Shown one piece after another: positions 14,838 to 21,700 of a stretch of DNA of 31,862 nucleotides. Source of the stretch: Candidatus Pacearchaeota archaeon (lineage in GTDB: Archaea > Nanoarchaeota > Nanoarchaeia > Pacearchaeales > GW2011-AR1). Positions within the stretch are counted from its first letter, which is position 1. Each line of letters begins with the position of its first letter. Under the pieces are notes generated by a model. That model saw only the letters and a program-made list of their open reading frames with translations. It was not told the DNA's origin and made no database searches. The position numbers and the translations under genes were made by a program. Location: positions 1 to 31,862 of the forward strand of contig JALOBN010000033.1 in assembly GCA_023228245.1 (NCBI GenBank). Reading direction: 5' to 3'.

Positions 14838-16147
14838 AGCAGACCGGGCATTGTTCTCTCGCTGGTAAGGATTGTTCCACATTCAGCATCCCACACAGCG
14901 TGTACGATAAAATAATCTACATTGATGGCTCTAAAGTTATTGCCGAAGATGGCGGCGGAGACGAGATCGATAGGGGCGTTGCTGGAATCGATGACGTATC
15001 CGTATTGCAAGCGGCTATTACAGCATCTACTTCTGGCAGTGTCATTTTTATTGTATCAATGCTTGCTGTCACTGGCAATGTTCCTATATATTTGAACATG
15101 AATAAAGACCTTGTAATTGATGGCTTCAATAAAGGAGGATTTAATTTTATATCAGGATATATTTTGGCAAGATATAAAAAAACTTTTCAAGGACTAAAAT
15201 TCACTGGCACCCCCAATGCGTCTATGATCGCGACTTATGGCGAATCCTCGGCGCGCTTCGTTTTCCGAAATAATTATATATATAATCTCATATTGGCGGG
15301 GGATAGCTGCGTAGATTATATGAATCATGCAGATATATCACATAATGTATTTGAGAAGTGTTCTAAAACGCTCGGGGTAAAAGGATTTGTTACAGCATAT
15401 GAGTCGAATATCTCTTACAACGAATTCATTGATTGTGTCGGTCGATGCATTGTGGTCCCAAAGATAGGCGATTCGATTATATCCAGAAATAGATTCTTTG
15501 ATTGTGTTGCTCGTGGTGACTATGAACATCTGATTGGTGTCGTCAATAATGATTCCGATATCTCCGGTTGCACCATCGATCACAACACGTTTCGATGGTC
15601 TGCCAATCCGCTTAAATATACAGGCGGCATATTAATTGGAACCGAATTTAATACTACCCATATCATCCAAGACATAACAATTGATCATAATATAATGAAA
15701 ACGGATGACACATATGACAAGATGTCGGTTGGTATATATGGCGCATGCGGTATTCCAAAAATTGATTACCTTACAATCGACCACAATATCATTGCCGGCA
15801 TGATGGCGGGGATCTCATATGAGGGTGGCGATGGCCTCTCAGCAATCGGGAACCTAATACGACGATGCAATGAGGTATCGATCTTGGTTAGAAACGCAAC
15901 AGATTTTAAAATTTGTGTGAATACCATCAAAGATGCTAATATAGTTAATGCGCAGCATGGTAATTGTCTTATTGCTCTTAATTCAAGTTCGGGCGGTATA
16001 ATTTCTGAAAATAGTATCTATGACATCATTGGAAACGCGGAATTTGCAATTAAAGAAAATGGCTTATCTAATTATAACAAATTCCGCGATAACCAAGCGT
16101 TCGCCGATTTTTTACTCGTTGGAGAGCACGACGATAGGGCCGTCTAA
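14834..16147 (+). CDS. Right-handed beta-helix tailspike-like protein
   Basis: A 437-residue protein. The N-terminal motif (IIYIDGSKVIAEDGGGDEI, then DDVSVLQAAITAS) is the usual entry to pectate-lyase-fold tailspikes. From about residue 110 on, many short rungs with N/D-H-N patterns follow (ISHNVFEKC, ISYNEFIDC, ISRNRFFDC, IDHNTFRW, IDHNIM, IDHNII), as in parallel beta-helix (PbH1) repeats. Such proteins bind and may cleave surface glycans. ATG 14834 overlaps the previous TGA and is preferred over an upstream in-frame ATG. DNA here is AT-richer than in neighbouring virion genes, which suggests recent exchange. Confidence 0.75.
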   Translation: MKQTGHCSLAGKDCSTFSIPHSVYDKIIYIDGSKVIAEDGGGDEIDRGVAGIDDVSVLQAAITASTSGSVIFIVSMLAVTGNVPIYLNMNKDLVIDGFNKGGFNFISGYILARYKKTFQGLKFTGTPNASMIATYGESSARFVFRNNYIYNLILAGDSCVDYMNHADISHNVFEKCSKTLGVKGFVTAYESNISYNEFIDCVGRCIVVPKIGDSIISRNRFFDCVARGDYEHLIGVVNNDSDISGCTIDHNTFRWSANPLKYTGGILIGTEFNTTHIIQDITIDHNIMKTDDTYDKMSVGIYGACGIPKIDYLTIDHNIIAGMMAGISYEGGDGLSAIGNLIRRCNEVSILVRNATDFKICVNTIKDANIVNAQHGNCLIALNSSSGGIISENSIYDIIGNAEFAIKENGLSNYNKFRDNQAFADFLLVGEHDDRAV

Positions 16148-16286
16148 TCATTTTCCGAAGGTCTCCATGCTCTCCGATCTCAACGACATCTTGGAGATCA
16201 TCAAATTTTTTCATTGCGATAATCCAATCATGAGAAGCAAAGCATTGATTACAAAAGATTATAATCAGCAAATAATAGGTGTGAAT

Positions 16287-16820
16287 ATGTCGAAGCACAT
16301 TTGCGAAAATTGCAAACAGGAGTTTGAGTGGCCGCCCGGCTCGGCGGATACATGGACCTGCCCGACGTGTGGTCATAAAAATCAGATCGGCAACGCCACG
16401 CTGGAAGACGACTCTCTGGATGGGCTATGCCAGTATGAAGGCCCCGGCCATGACCTGCCATTGGGGGGACATAGCAAGATCCCCAACTGGTTCCCAGAGA
16501 CTGGCATCATCAAGGCTTGGGCGATATCTGATCCAGAGTCCGATGCCGGATTTTCGATGAAGAAAAGAGCAGAGCTAACCAAGGAAGACACCATCATTGG
16601 TGCACAGGTCAACCGCAATACGTTGGCTAAGTTGATAGCCGAATATGGCGAGGACTTCTATTTGCTGAGAGAAGCCAACGGCGGCCCATTCATGACGCTT
16701 GCGCAGTGGTCGCTCAAGTTTCCGAATGCGAGCGATCCAAACAATGATGTGCGGGGAATCGCGCTGGTGGCATTGAGGAATATGAGAATCGATCTGAATG
16801 GACCGGGAGTGAAATTCTAA
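16287..16820 (+). CDS. Zinc-ribbon protein of the cargo island
   Basis: A 177-residue protein with an N-terminal zinc ribbon (Cys6-x2-Cys9, Cys25-x2-Cys28) and a globular C-terminal part of unknown fold (VNRNTLAKLIAEYGEDFYLLREANGG). No membrane segment. ATG 16287 has AGGTG 7 nt upstream. An in-frame ATG at 16167 would add 40 AT-rich residues and cannot be excluded. The 139 nt after the tailspike gene hold nothing else convincing. Function unknown. Confidence 0.55.
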   Translation: MSKHICENCKQEFEWPPGSADTWTCPTCGHKNQIGNATLEDDSLDGLCQYEGPGHDLPLGGHSKIPNWFPETGIIKAWAISDPESDAGFSMKKRAELTKEDTIIGAQVNRNTLAKLIAEYGEDFYLLREANGGPFMTLAQWSLKFPNASDPNNDVRGIALVALRNMRIDLNGPGVKF

Positions 16821-17167
16821 TGTTCAAGATTATACTTATGTGTCTGCTCATGGCCATGCCCGCCTTCGCCTCTATGGCTGACGACCTGTCCTATCAGCCC
16901 CCGCCCGGAGCCGTAGACCTTCAGCATGTGGCATGGGCGGCAGTCCAGAACATCGACAAGGCCAACATCGGCATCTCTGGCTGGATGCCCACCAAGGAGT
17001 CTATGAGCGACTTGGGGCCATATTTCGCGGGTATCAGGGAAGCGGTGCAGGGCATTAATGAGACCTTGACATCTACGCAGGTGGAGTTTGTGGCTTCTGA
17101 GGTTGTGCTGCCCGCGAGCGTGGGAAATGCGAGCGAGAATGTGACTGTTCTCGGTGATTCGGCATGA
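16820..17167 (+). CDS. Secreted hypothetical protein
   Basis: A 115-residue protein with a signal peptide (about residues 1-18, MFKIILMCLLMAMPAFAS) and a mixed mature part. Three N-x-S/T sequons occur near the C terminus (NET, NAS, NVT). The first base of its ATG is the last base of the previous TAA. It may be a surface or periplasm-like-space protein made late in infection; no family recognised. Confidence 0.6.
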   Translation: MFKIILMCLLMAMPAFASMADDLSYQPPPGAVDLQHVAWAAVQNIDKANIGISGWMPTKESMSDLGPYFAGIREAVQGINETLTSTQVEFVASEVVLPASVGNASENVTVLGDSA

Positions 17168-17340
17168 AGCTTAAAATCCTCAAGTCCTTCAATTTCGGTT
17201 CTGTCAGTGACCCGCAGCGCATGACCGCGGGCAATATAGTAGAATCGAGCACGATAGATGGAGCGACGGATGAGATGATCGAGAAGTGGATAGGTCTGCG
17301 ATGGGTTGCCCCGGTGGGCGATTTTGTAAAGGTGATTTAA
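17164..17340 (+). CDS. Small hypothetical protein
   Basis: A 58-residue protein: beta N terminus (KLKILKSFNFGS), an acidic helix (DGATDEMIEKWIGL), and a short end (RWVAPVGDFVKV). The layout resembles small phage proteins found beside structural genes, as for 11914-12087. It starts in an ATGA overlap and its TAA abuts the next ATG, so it is cotranslated with the holin-like gene. Confidence 0.5.
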   Translation: MKLKILKSFNFGSVSDPQRMTAGNIVESSTIDGATDEMIEKWIGLRWVAPVGDFVKVI

Positions 17341-17628
17341 ATGGATATTTCAACAATCGATGTACCAACGGCGATTACCGCTATTCTGACAATCGTTGTA
17401 ACTATTGGTGGAGTTCTTGGAAAAACATATATCAGCAAGGCATTGGCGGGTCTGGCCGATGTGGCTGATCTTCTCGTCGAAATCGGCCAACTAATGATCA
17501 CGATTTCCAAGGCGGGCGAAGATGGGGCGCTGTCTCCTGAAGAATGGGCTTCGATCAAGGAGCAGGCCCGCGAAATTCAGGCCGATCTGTTGAGGATACA
17601 GGGTAAATTTGGTACGGCATTGCAGTAG
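17341..17628 (+). CDS. Holin-like membrane protein
   Basis: A 95-residue protein with one N-terminal membrane helix (about residues 10-32, ITAILTIVVTIGGVLGKTYI) and a soluble helical tail containing DGALSPEEWASIKEQ, a motif seen in the cytoplasmic part of some phage holins. Holins permeabilise the membrane at the end of infection. The position before a peptidase gene and more membrane proteins supports a lysis role. One TM and a large tail leave an alternative role, such as a tail-associated membrane protein. Confidence 0.55.
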   Translation: MDISTIDVPTAITAILTIVVTIGGVLGKTYISKALAGLADVADLLVEIGQLMITISKAGEDGALSPEEWASIKEQAREIQADLLRIQGKFGTALQ

Positions 17629-17640
17629 ATCAAGTCAACT

Positions 17641-17670
17641 ACCAAGGGCTAAAGCACCTTGGTTTTCTCT
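17641..17670 (+). terminator. Terminator after the holin-like gene
   Basis: A perfect 7-bp stem (accaagg / ccttggt) with a 9-nt loop is followed immediately by a T-rich run (ttttctct). It separates the holin-like gene from the metacaspase gene. A TA/T-rich stretch at 17691-17702 (ataattattttt) may be the metacaspase gene's own TATA element. Confidence 0.6.
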
Positions 17671-17727
17671 ACCCCTTAACCCCGTTCTTCATAATTATTT
17701 TTTGCTGATAATAATTTCGGAGGGAAT

Positions 17728-18468
17728 ATGAAGAAAGCTCTAATCATAGGAATAAATGACTATCCAACTGCCCCGCTCCAAGGTTGCGTTAATGATGCAT
17801 ACGATTACCAAGCCCGATTGCAAGCCAAAGGCTTTACGTGCACTCTATTGCTCAACAGTCAGGCCACAAAGGCAAATATCCTCGCCGGTATCAATTCACT
17901 TGTAAGCGGAGTTGCATCTGGGGATTCAATTGCTCTTTGCTATTCCGGGCACGGCTCACAAGTAACCGATTCATCTGGAGATGAGACCGATAACAAGGAT
18001 GAGGTACTTTGTCCTGCCAATTGGCCGCAATATGTCAGCGATGATGATCTGAGAAGCATATTCGCGGGCCTGCCGAGTGGTGTAACCCTAGATTGCTTCT
18101 TGGATTGCTGCCATTCGGGCACCGGAACCAGGGACATCAATCAAATAGGTACAATACGATCTTTGCCGCCAATTGTTGGGAAGAGATCTAAGAAGAAGTC
18201 CAAGACAAAGACCATTGTCCTTGTTCCAACCCTCAATCACATCCTTTGGGCAGGGTGCGAGGATGGGCAAACTTCGACGGAGCTATCCATCAACGGCATT
18301 CCTCGCGGCGCATTCTCCTATTATGTGGGCAAAGCCCTGGCATCCACGGGTGGCACACGGTCCCAAATGATCAATTATGTCTGCACAAAGGTTGCTGCAC
18401 TTGGGCTGTCGCAGATACCGCAACTTGAAGCCACCCAAGCAGAAACCTTGCAGGCACCGTTCACCTGA
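17728..18468 (+). CDS. Metacaspase (caspase-like cysteine peptidase, C14)
   Basis: A 246-residue peptidase. The caspase-fold start KKALIIGINDYP (residues 2-13) is followed by LQGCVNDAYDYQ. The catalytic His75 lies in YSGHGSQ and the catalytic Cys128 in DCCHSG, the classic metacaspase signature. Acidic residues DETDNKDE (85-92) fit the basic-specific S1 pocket of metacaspases. A lysine/arginine-rich segment (GKRSKKKSKTK, about 150-160) sits where the p20-p10 linker would be and could be an autocleavage site. No signal peptide. GGAGGG precedes the ATG. Between the holin-like gene and other membrane proteins it could act in lysis, virion maturation or host killing (inference). Confidence 0.9.
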   Translation: MKKALIIGINDYPTAPLQGCVNDAYDYQARLQAKGFTCTLLLNSQATKANILAGINSLVSGVASGDSIALCYSGHGSQVTDSSGDETDNKDEVLCPANWPQYVSDDDLRSIFAGLPSGVTLDCFLDCCHSGTGTRDINQIGTIRSLPPIVGKRSKKKSKTKTIVLVPTLNHILWAGCEDGQTSTELSINGIPRGAFSYYVGKALASTGGTRSQMINYVCTKVAALGLSQIPQLEATQAETLQAPFT

Positions 18469-18474
18469 GGCTAT

Positions 18475-18756
18475 ATGGATGACGGCCCCGCACCGAAGAC
18501 AGATCATGATTACATAATCAAGATCTATGAACGTCAAGGACATCAAGGCAAGGACATAAAAACGCTATGTGATGCAATCCACGACCACGAGAACCGAATC
18601 ACTACACTTGAAAGGGCCAATGCATGTGAGGAGAGCTTTCATAACGGCAAAACGAGCATCTGGATAACTTACAAAGAATTTGTGATTGCAATCGTGACCG
18701 TGGCATTATCCGTATCAGGAACTATACTTCTTTTCCGAATGGGGATAAATTCATGA
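18475..18756 (+). CDS. Coiled-coil membrane protein (XhlA-like)
   Basis: A 93-residue protein: a hydrophilic helical N-terminal part with coil-like segments (IHDHENRITTLERANA) and one C-terminal membrane helix (about 66-88, EFVIAIVTVALSVSGTILLF). This is the layout of XhlA/haemolysin-type holin partners in phage lysis cassettes. It starts 6 nt after the metacaspase stop and overlaps the next gene by ATGA. The lysis role is inferred from topology and place. Confidence 0.55.
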   Translation: MDDGPAPKTDHDYIIKIYERQGHQGKDIKTLCDAIHDHENRITTLERANACEESFHNGKTSIWITYKEFVIAIVTVALSVSGTILLFRMGINS

Positions 18757-18872
18757 ATCTGGAATTGCTGATATTTTCAGCATTCATGGTGGGATTGGCT
18801 TTTCTGATTTGGAGCATATTCTATCCAGAGAAGGCGAAAACATGGGTTATGCGATTCCTCAAATTTTGCTGA
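18753..18872 (+). CDS. Small single-pass membrane protein
   Basis: A 39-residue protein, mostly one membrane helix (about residues 3-25, LELLIFSAFMVGLAFLIWSIFY), with a basic C-terminal end (EKAKTWVMRFLKF). It overlaps the gene before it by 4 nt and the gene after it by 31 nt. Possibly a further holin or antiholin component (inference). Confidence 0.45.
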   Translation: MNLELLIFSAFMVGLAFLIWSIFYPEKAKTWVMRFLKFC

Positions 18873-19108
18873 TTTGTTGCCTGATTGCGCCTTCGTTGGC
18901 AGAAGATTTCAACCCGGAAGAGGATGATACCACATCGTTGGCAATCCTGGATGACAAGCCGCCCATCACCGATCCTGTCCACATGCCAGAAGCCGCTCAA
19001 ATCATTGTTGAATCCGCTGAAGACCTATACGACCTCGATTATACTGGCATCAATTGGACCGAATTCTACAAAGATTTCCAGCCATTGGAAGCGAACCTAA
19101 CCGCCTGA
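18842..19108 (+). CDS. Secreted acidic hypothetical protein
   Basis: An 88-residue protein with a signal peptide (MGYAIPQILLICCLIAPSLA) and an acidic mature part (EDFNPEEDDTTSL; AAQIIVESAEDLYDLD). Two sequons near the end (NWT, NLT). ATG 18842 puts the hydrophobic segment at the N terminus, as a signal peptide requires; the upstream in-frame ATG 18809 would not. In a lysis cassette it may act outside the membrane, as spanins do in bacteria (inference only). Confidence 0.55.
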   Translation: MGYAIPQILLICCLIAPSLAEDFNPEEDDTTSLAILDDKPPITDPVHMPEAAQIIVESAEDLYDLDYTGINWTEFYKDFQPLEANLTA

Positions 19109-19109
19109 C

Positions 19110-19376
19110 ATGGTCGAAAAGCCCAACCTCTCCATCTGCATCCGAGAGTACATCGATCTTCGCATTAAGCCGCTAGAGCAACAATACAATCTCTCTGAAG
19201 CCCGGCTGAAGGATACCAAAGATGAGATGGAGAAGAGGTTAGAGGCCACTTATGCAACCATTCGCGAGGTGGATGCGAAGATTGAGAAGGCGCTGACCAG
19301 GATCTATGAGGTCATCGTGGGAGTATTCTTGCTTCTGATGGCGGCTTTTGTGGCTCATCTTATGGGGAAGGTTTGA
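19110..19376 (+). CDS. Second coiled-coil membrane protein
   Basis: An 88-residue protein: a long charged coil (about residues 18-62, LEQQYNLSEARLKDTKDEM...) and a C-terminal membrane helix (66-85, IYEVIVGVFLLLMAAFVAHL). The layout matches the protein at 18475, so the cassette has two coil-plus-TM proteins. It ends just before the palindromic terminator. XhlA-like or tethering role inferred. Confidence 0.55.
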   Translation: MVEKPNLSICIREYIDLRIKPLEQQYNLSEARLKDTKDEMEKRLEATYATIREVDAKIEKALTRIYEVIVGVFLLLMAAFVAHLMGKV

Positions 19377-19387
19377 AAAAAGAGGAT

Positions 19388-19405
19388 TAGGCCCGCGCGG
19401 GCCTA
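19388..19405 (-). terminator. Perfect palindrome acting as terminator
   Basis: taggcccgcgcgggccta is a perfect 18-bp palindrome between convergent transcription units. On the minus strand it is followed after 6 nt by TTTTTT (19375-19381 region), a good terminator for the four-gene antisense operon. The stop codon of the last antisense gene lies inside it. Confidence 0.65.
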
Positions 19406-19690
19406 TGGTGCCGCCAATCGCGTTTCTAATTTTTCGCATTCTACCGCCCAGTATCTTGCATACTGGGCATACCGAGCCTCCTGGCTTTCCGACAAGCACC
19501 GCACGGCCTTGTCGTGATTCGAGCCGCGCAAAGCCCATGCCTTGTTTATGGCCCATTCCAGCACGTCTTTGGGCCACTCGTGCCCATCTGTTCGCGGGCC
19601 CGCTAATACAAGCGGCATAATGGCATCGTGCACGATGCACATCTCACTGAAGGGTCCTATCCATTCACCGAAACGATATCTTGGGGCCAT
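19403..19690 (-). CDS. Antisense operon protein, unknown
   Basis: A 95-residue, Trp-rich, soluble helical protein (PKDVLEWAINKAWALRG; ARYAQYARYWAVECEKLETRL). It is the last gene of the antisense operon and starts immediately after the stop of the GIY-YIG-like gene. Its TAG stop is inside the palindromic terminator. No family recognised. Tight linkage suggests it works with the putative nuclease (inference). Confidence 0.6.
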   Translation of the reverse strand: MAPRYRFGEWIGPFSEMCIVHDAIMPLVLAGPRTDGHEWPKDVLEWAINKAWALRGSNHDKAVRCLSESQEARYAQYARYWAVECEKLETRLAAP

Positions 19691-20212
19691 CTATGCCACC
19701 CCCCGCGCGGCCTTCTCGCGAATAGCCGCATCCACATAGGCAGATCGCCCGCCTTCCGGTAGGGCATTCAGGATGTCGTGGCTCTCTTGCGAGAGCGAGA
19801 GGTTGCGCTGATAGTGTCTTTCGTGTGGAAATAACCGCTTATAATATTTCGTCCGATCCGTATATTGGAGTATCGGAGGATTTTCTATCTCGGCCTCAAT
19901 TTTTTCTTTGTATTCGCTCAAAAGACGTTTTAGTCGATCTATATCTTCCCCACCCAAGGTAAACCATTCTGTGTGCCCGTCCTGCCCATCGTTTAAATCG
20001 ATTCGTTTATCTTCAAAGCAATGGTGCAAGAAAGCCTCTTCAGTCAAACCATATCGCACGCGTTCAGTATATATGATTTTATATTCTTCGTTTCGCCCGA
20101 ACAATGCCACGCACCTAGATTCGATATTGGTGGTAAATCCTATCTTGTAAATTCCATTTCGCTCTATCACATAAACAACCGGATTCCGTCCCATTTCACA
20201 AGTACTTATCAT
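19691..20212 (-). CDS. T5orf172/MUG113 GIY-YIG-like protein with RHH-like tail
   Basis: A 173-residue protein. Residues 11-95 fit the T5orf172/MUG113 pattern of the GIY-YIG superfamily: VVYVIERNGIYKIGFTTN with the paired Tyr strands (Tyr14, Tyr22), the conserved Arg33, the Glu of TEEAFLHHCFEDKRI, and the closing EWFTL. The C-terminal segment NLSLSQESHDILNAL...SAYVDAAIREKAARG has the strand-helix-helix outline of a ribbon-helix-helix DNA-binding domain. GIY-YIG proteins are nucleases often found as homing enzymes or phage accessory genes. The start at 20212 gives a 2-nt gap after the upstream stop; Met7 is an alternative. Third gene of the antisense operon. Confidence 0.75.
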   Translation of the reverse strand: MISTCEMGRNPVVYVIERNGIYKIGFTTNIESRCVALFGRNEEYKIIYTERVRYGLTEEAFLHHCFEDKRIDLNDGQDGHTEWFTLGGEDIDRLKRLLSEYKEKIEAEIENPPILQYTDRTKYYKRLFPHERHYQRNLSLSQESHDILNALPEGGRSAYVDAAIREKAARGVA

Positions 20213-20215
20213 GTC

Positions 20216-20398
20216 TTATATCCCCTCTACCGGCAATTTCACGTTCTTCCTGCACGACGGGCAGGATACATAGCAGGGAATTACTAGGCCGTTCTGTGAA
20301 TCGATTGCAGATCTCTTTGGGCCTTTGTAGTCCCAAGTGTGCTTGCACTTTGGGCAGACGACTCGGAGGGGCAAAAGCCTCACTCCTCGTCGATGCAT
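20216..20398 (-). CDS. Antisense zinc-ribbon protein
   Basis: A 60-residue protein with a four-cysteine zinc ribbon: Cys15-x2-Cys18 (CPKCKHTWDYKG) and Cys46-x2-Cys49 (CPSCRKNV). The W-D-Y-K-G segment after the first knuckle is common in small archaeal zinc proteins of unknown role. The ATG overlaps the end of the upstream gene by 19 nt; a TTG start further in would still keep all cysteines. Second gene of the antisense operon. Confidence 0.65.
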   Translation of the reverse strand: MHRRGVRLLPLRVVCPKCKHTWDYKGPKRSAIDSQNGLVIPCYVSCPSCRKNVKLPVEGI

Positions 20399-20607
20399 AG
20401 ATCGATTTCATTCCAGTTTTCCAGGCCATATTCAGCCATCTTCTCAGCCGCTTCTTTCGCAGTTGGGAAGTTCTCACCATTCACCCAGAACAGCCCGCTT
20501 GATGGGCTGTAACCAGCCCAATTATGTTCTGCATCGATCGTTTGGTTCTGGAAGCTGATCACGCGGCTTGCTGACAGTTTCTTAGTTATCTCTTCGATTG
20601 TTGTCAT
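20380..20607 (-). CDS. Antisense operon first gene, unknown
   Basis: A 75-residue acidic protein: an N-terminal helix (TIEEITKKLSASRV), a beta hairpin region with aromatic residues (NWAGYSPSSGLFWVNGENF), a helix (TAKEAAEKMAEYG) and an acidic end. No family assigned. The start codon is about 26 nt from the centre of a strong TATA box and has no Shine-Dalgarno, so the mRNA is probably leaderless. It leads the four-gene antisense operon. Confidence 0.65.
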   Translation of the reverse strand: MTTIEEITKKLSASRVISFQNQTIDAEHNWAGYSPSSGLFWVNGENFPTAKEAAEKMAEYGLENWNEIDLCIDEE

Positions 20608-20628
20608 AGTCAGTAGTAGTCAGTAATA

Positions 20629-20645
20629 GTATATAAGCATTTCGG
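20629..20645 (-). promoter_or_regulatory. Archaeal promoter (BRE + TATA), minus strand
   Basis: On the minus strand: CCGAAAT (BRE) then TTATATA. The TATA centre is about 26 nt before the ATG at 20607. Two copies of actgacta lie between the TATA box and the start and could be an operator. The symmetrical tatata core might also serve the divergent gene at 20664 (31 nt away). Confidence 0.7.
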
Positions 20646-20663
20646 CATAACACCCATTTCACA

Positions 20664-20798
20664 ATGACCAATGCATTCATCCAATGTCAAGGCCACATGT
20701 ACCCTGCTATCGATTCCTATTGCAAGATATGTCGCGAGAAAGAGAGGGCAGCGCGCGAAAAGGCATCAGTGATCATATTGGTGAAGCCAACAAATTGA
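20664..20798 (+). CDS. Small zinc-finger-like protein
   Basis: A 44-residue protein with Cys8-x2-His11 and Cys20-x2-Cys23 (CQGHMYPAIDSYCKIC), a compact possible zinc site, then a basic helix (REKERAAREKAS). It diverges from the antisense operon and may share its TATA box. No Shine-Dalgarno. Short and partly uncertain. From its end to 20940 I see no secure gene; a 29-codon frame at 20840-20929 is too weak to call. Confidence 0.45.
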   Translation: MTNAFIQCQGHMYPAIDSYCKICREKERAAREKASVIILVKPTN

Positions 20799-20940
20799 TC
20801 AGGCAACCATCCGGTTAGTTCATTCCAGTCATCCAAAAGATGGCCAAGGTACTACAAGTAAGACGGTCAAATCATGGATTAAGCGGCATGTCGGTTGGCG
20901 GCATGACCTCTTTCTCCATGCGCAGGTGATCCTCCCTCCC

Positions 20941-21693
20941 ATGACCCTACCAGATCGCGCCATACATGAGCTTCTGAGGAAGTTTGGCCCGCATATCCTC
21001 AAGCTTCTCGCGTCTATAGAATTCTTCGCAATCGATGGTACCTATGATGCATTGGAGATAGAACAGCAGATCAGGACATCGCCCGAATGGAAACGATATC
21101 AGGCAGCGAGTAAGGAGAAGAATAGCCGGATATGGGAGATCGTGGGAGCGGCCTATATTCTGGATGCGATCGTGGGCGGAGCTGGCGAGGTCGCGAAGAA
21201 ATATCGGCTGCCCGTCATTCCAAAGCCAACCGCACAAGATTACATGGCGACCTACATCAAAGAACATGGCGGAGAATACATTGGCCGGAAGAAAATATAC
21301 GACGGCGTCTTTGTAAACCAACTATCACGCGCCGACCAGAAACAGATTATGAAATTCATTTGGGCTAATGCTGGCATGAACGAACGTCCATTGGCAGCCA
21401 ATATACTAAAGACTCAGCCACGCCTCGCGTATCTAGTGGATAATAAGAGATATCGTTTAGAGATGATAAAAAGAACCGAAGTTCACAGAGCGGTTAATTA
21501 TGGTGCGCAAAGATTCGCGAAGGATTCCGGTTTTGGAAAAAACACTTGGTACACCGCCGGAGATAAACGGGTCCGAGATGCACATAAATTAAATAATAAC
21601 GTGACGGTGGAAATTGGTGATAAGTTCCCGAATGGCGAGAGATATCCATCGGAAACAAGCATCCGATGCAGATGTCATCTATCGTATTCGTGA
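20941..21693 (+). CDS. Minor head protein, Mu gpF/SPP1 gp7-like
   Basis: A 250-residue protein with the C-terminal minor-head signature: a KRTEVHRAVNYGAQR helix, NTWYTAGDKRVRDAHK, FPNGERYPSE and the closing cysteines IRCRCHLSYS. In phages such proteins sit inside the head near the portal and help packaging or ejection. The gene usually follows the portal gene; here it lies 12 kb downstream, next to the neck genes. ATG 20941 is used with AGGTGAT at 20924-20930; a GTG at 20926 is possible. Confidence 0.85.
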   Translation: MTLPDRAIHELLRKFGPHILKLLASIEFFAIDGTYDALEIEQQIRTSPEWKRYQAASKEKNSRIWEIVGAAYILDAIVGGAGEVAKKYRLPVIPKPTAQDYMATYIKEHGGEYIGRKKIYDGVFVNQLSRADQKQIMKFIWANAGMNERPLAANILKTQPRLAYLVDNKRYRLEMIKRTEVHRAVNYGAQRFAKDSGFGKNTWYTAGDKRVRDAHKLNNNVTVEIGDKFPNGERYPSETSIRCRCHLSYS

Positions 21694-21700
21694 GGGTTTC

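Noticed and set aside
16020..16286. Long N-terminal extension of the zinc-ribbon gene at 16287
   Set aside because: It would overlap the tailspike gene in another frame and be AT-rich and unlike the zinc-ribbon start; AGGTG before 16287 supports the shorter form.
20840..20929. 29-codon frame before the minor head gene
   Set aside because: Too short, with no ribosome binding site or recognisable pattern; only its overlap with a GTG at 20926 supports it.
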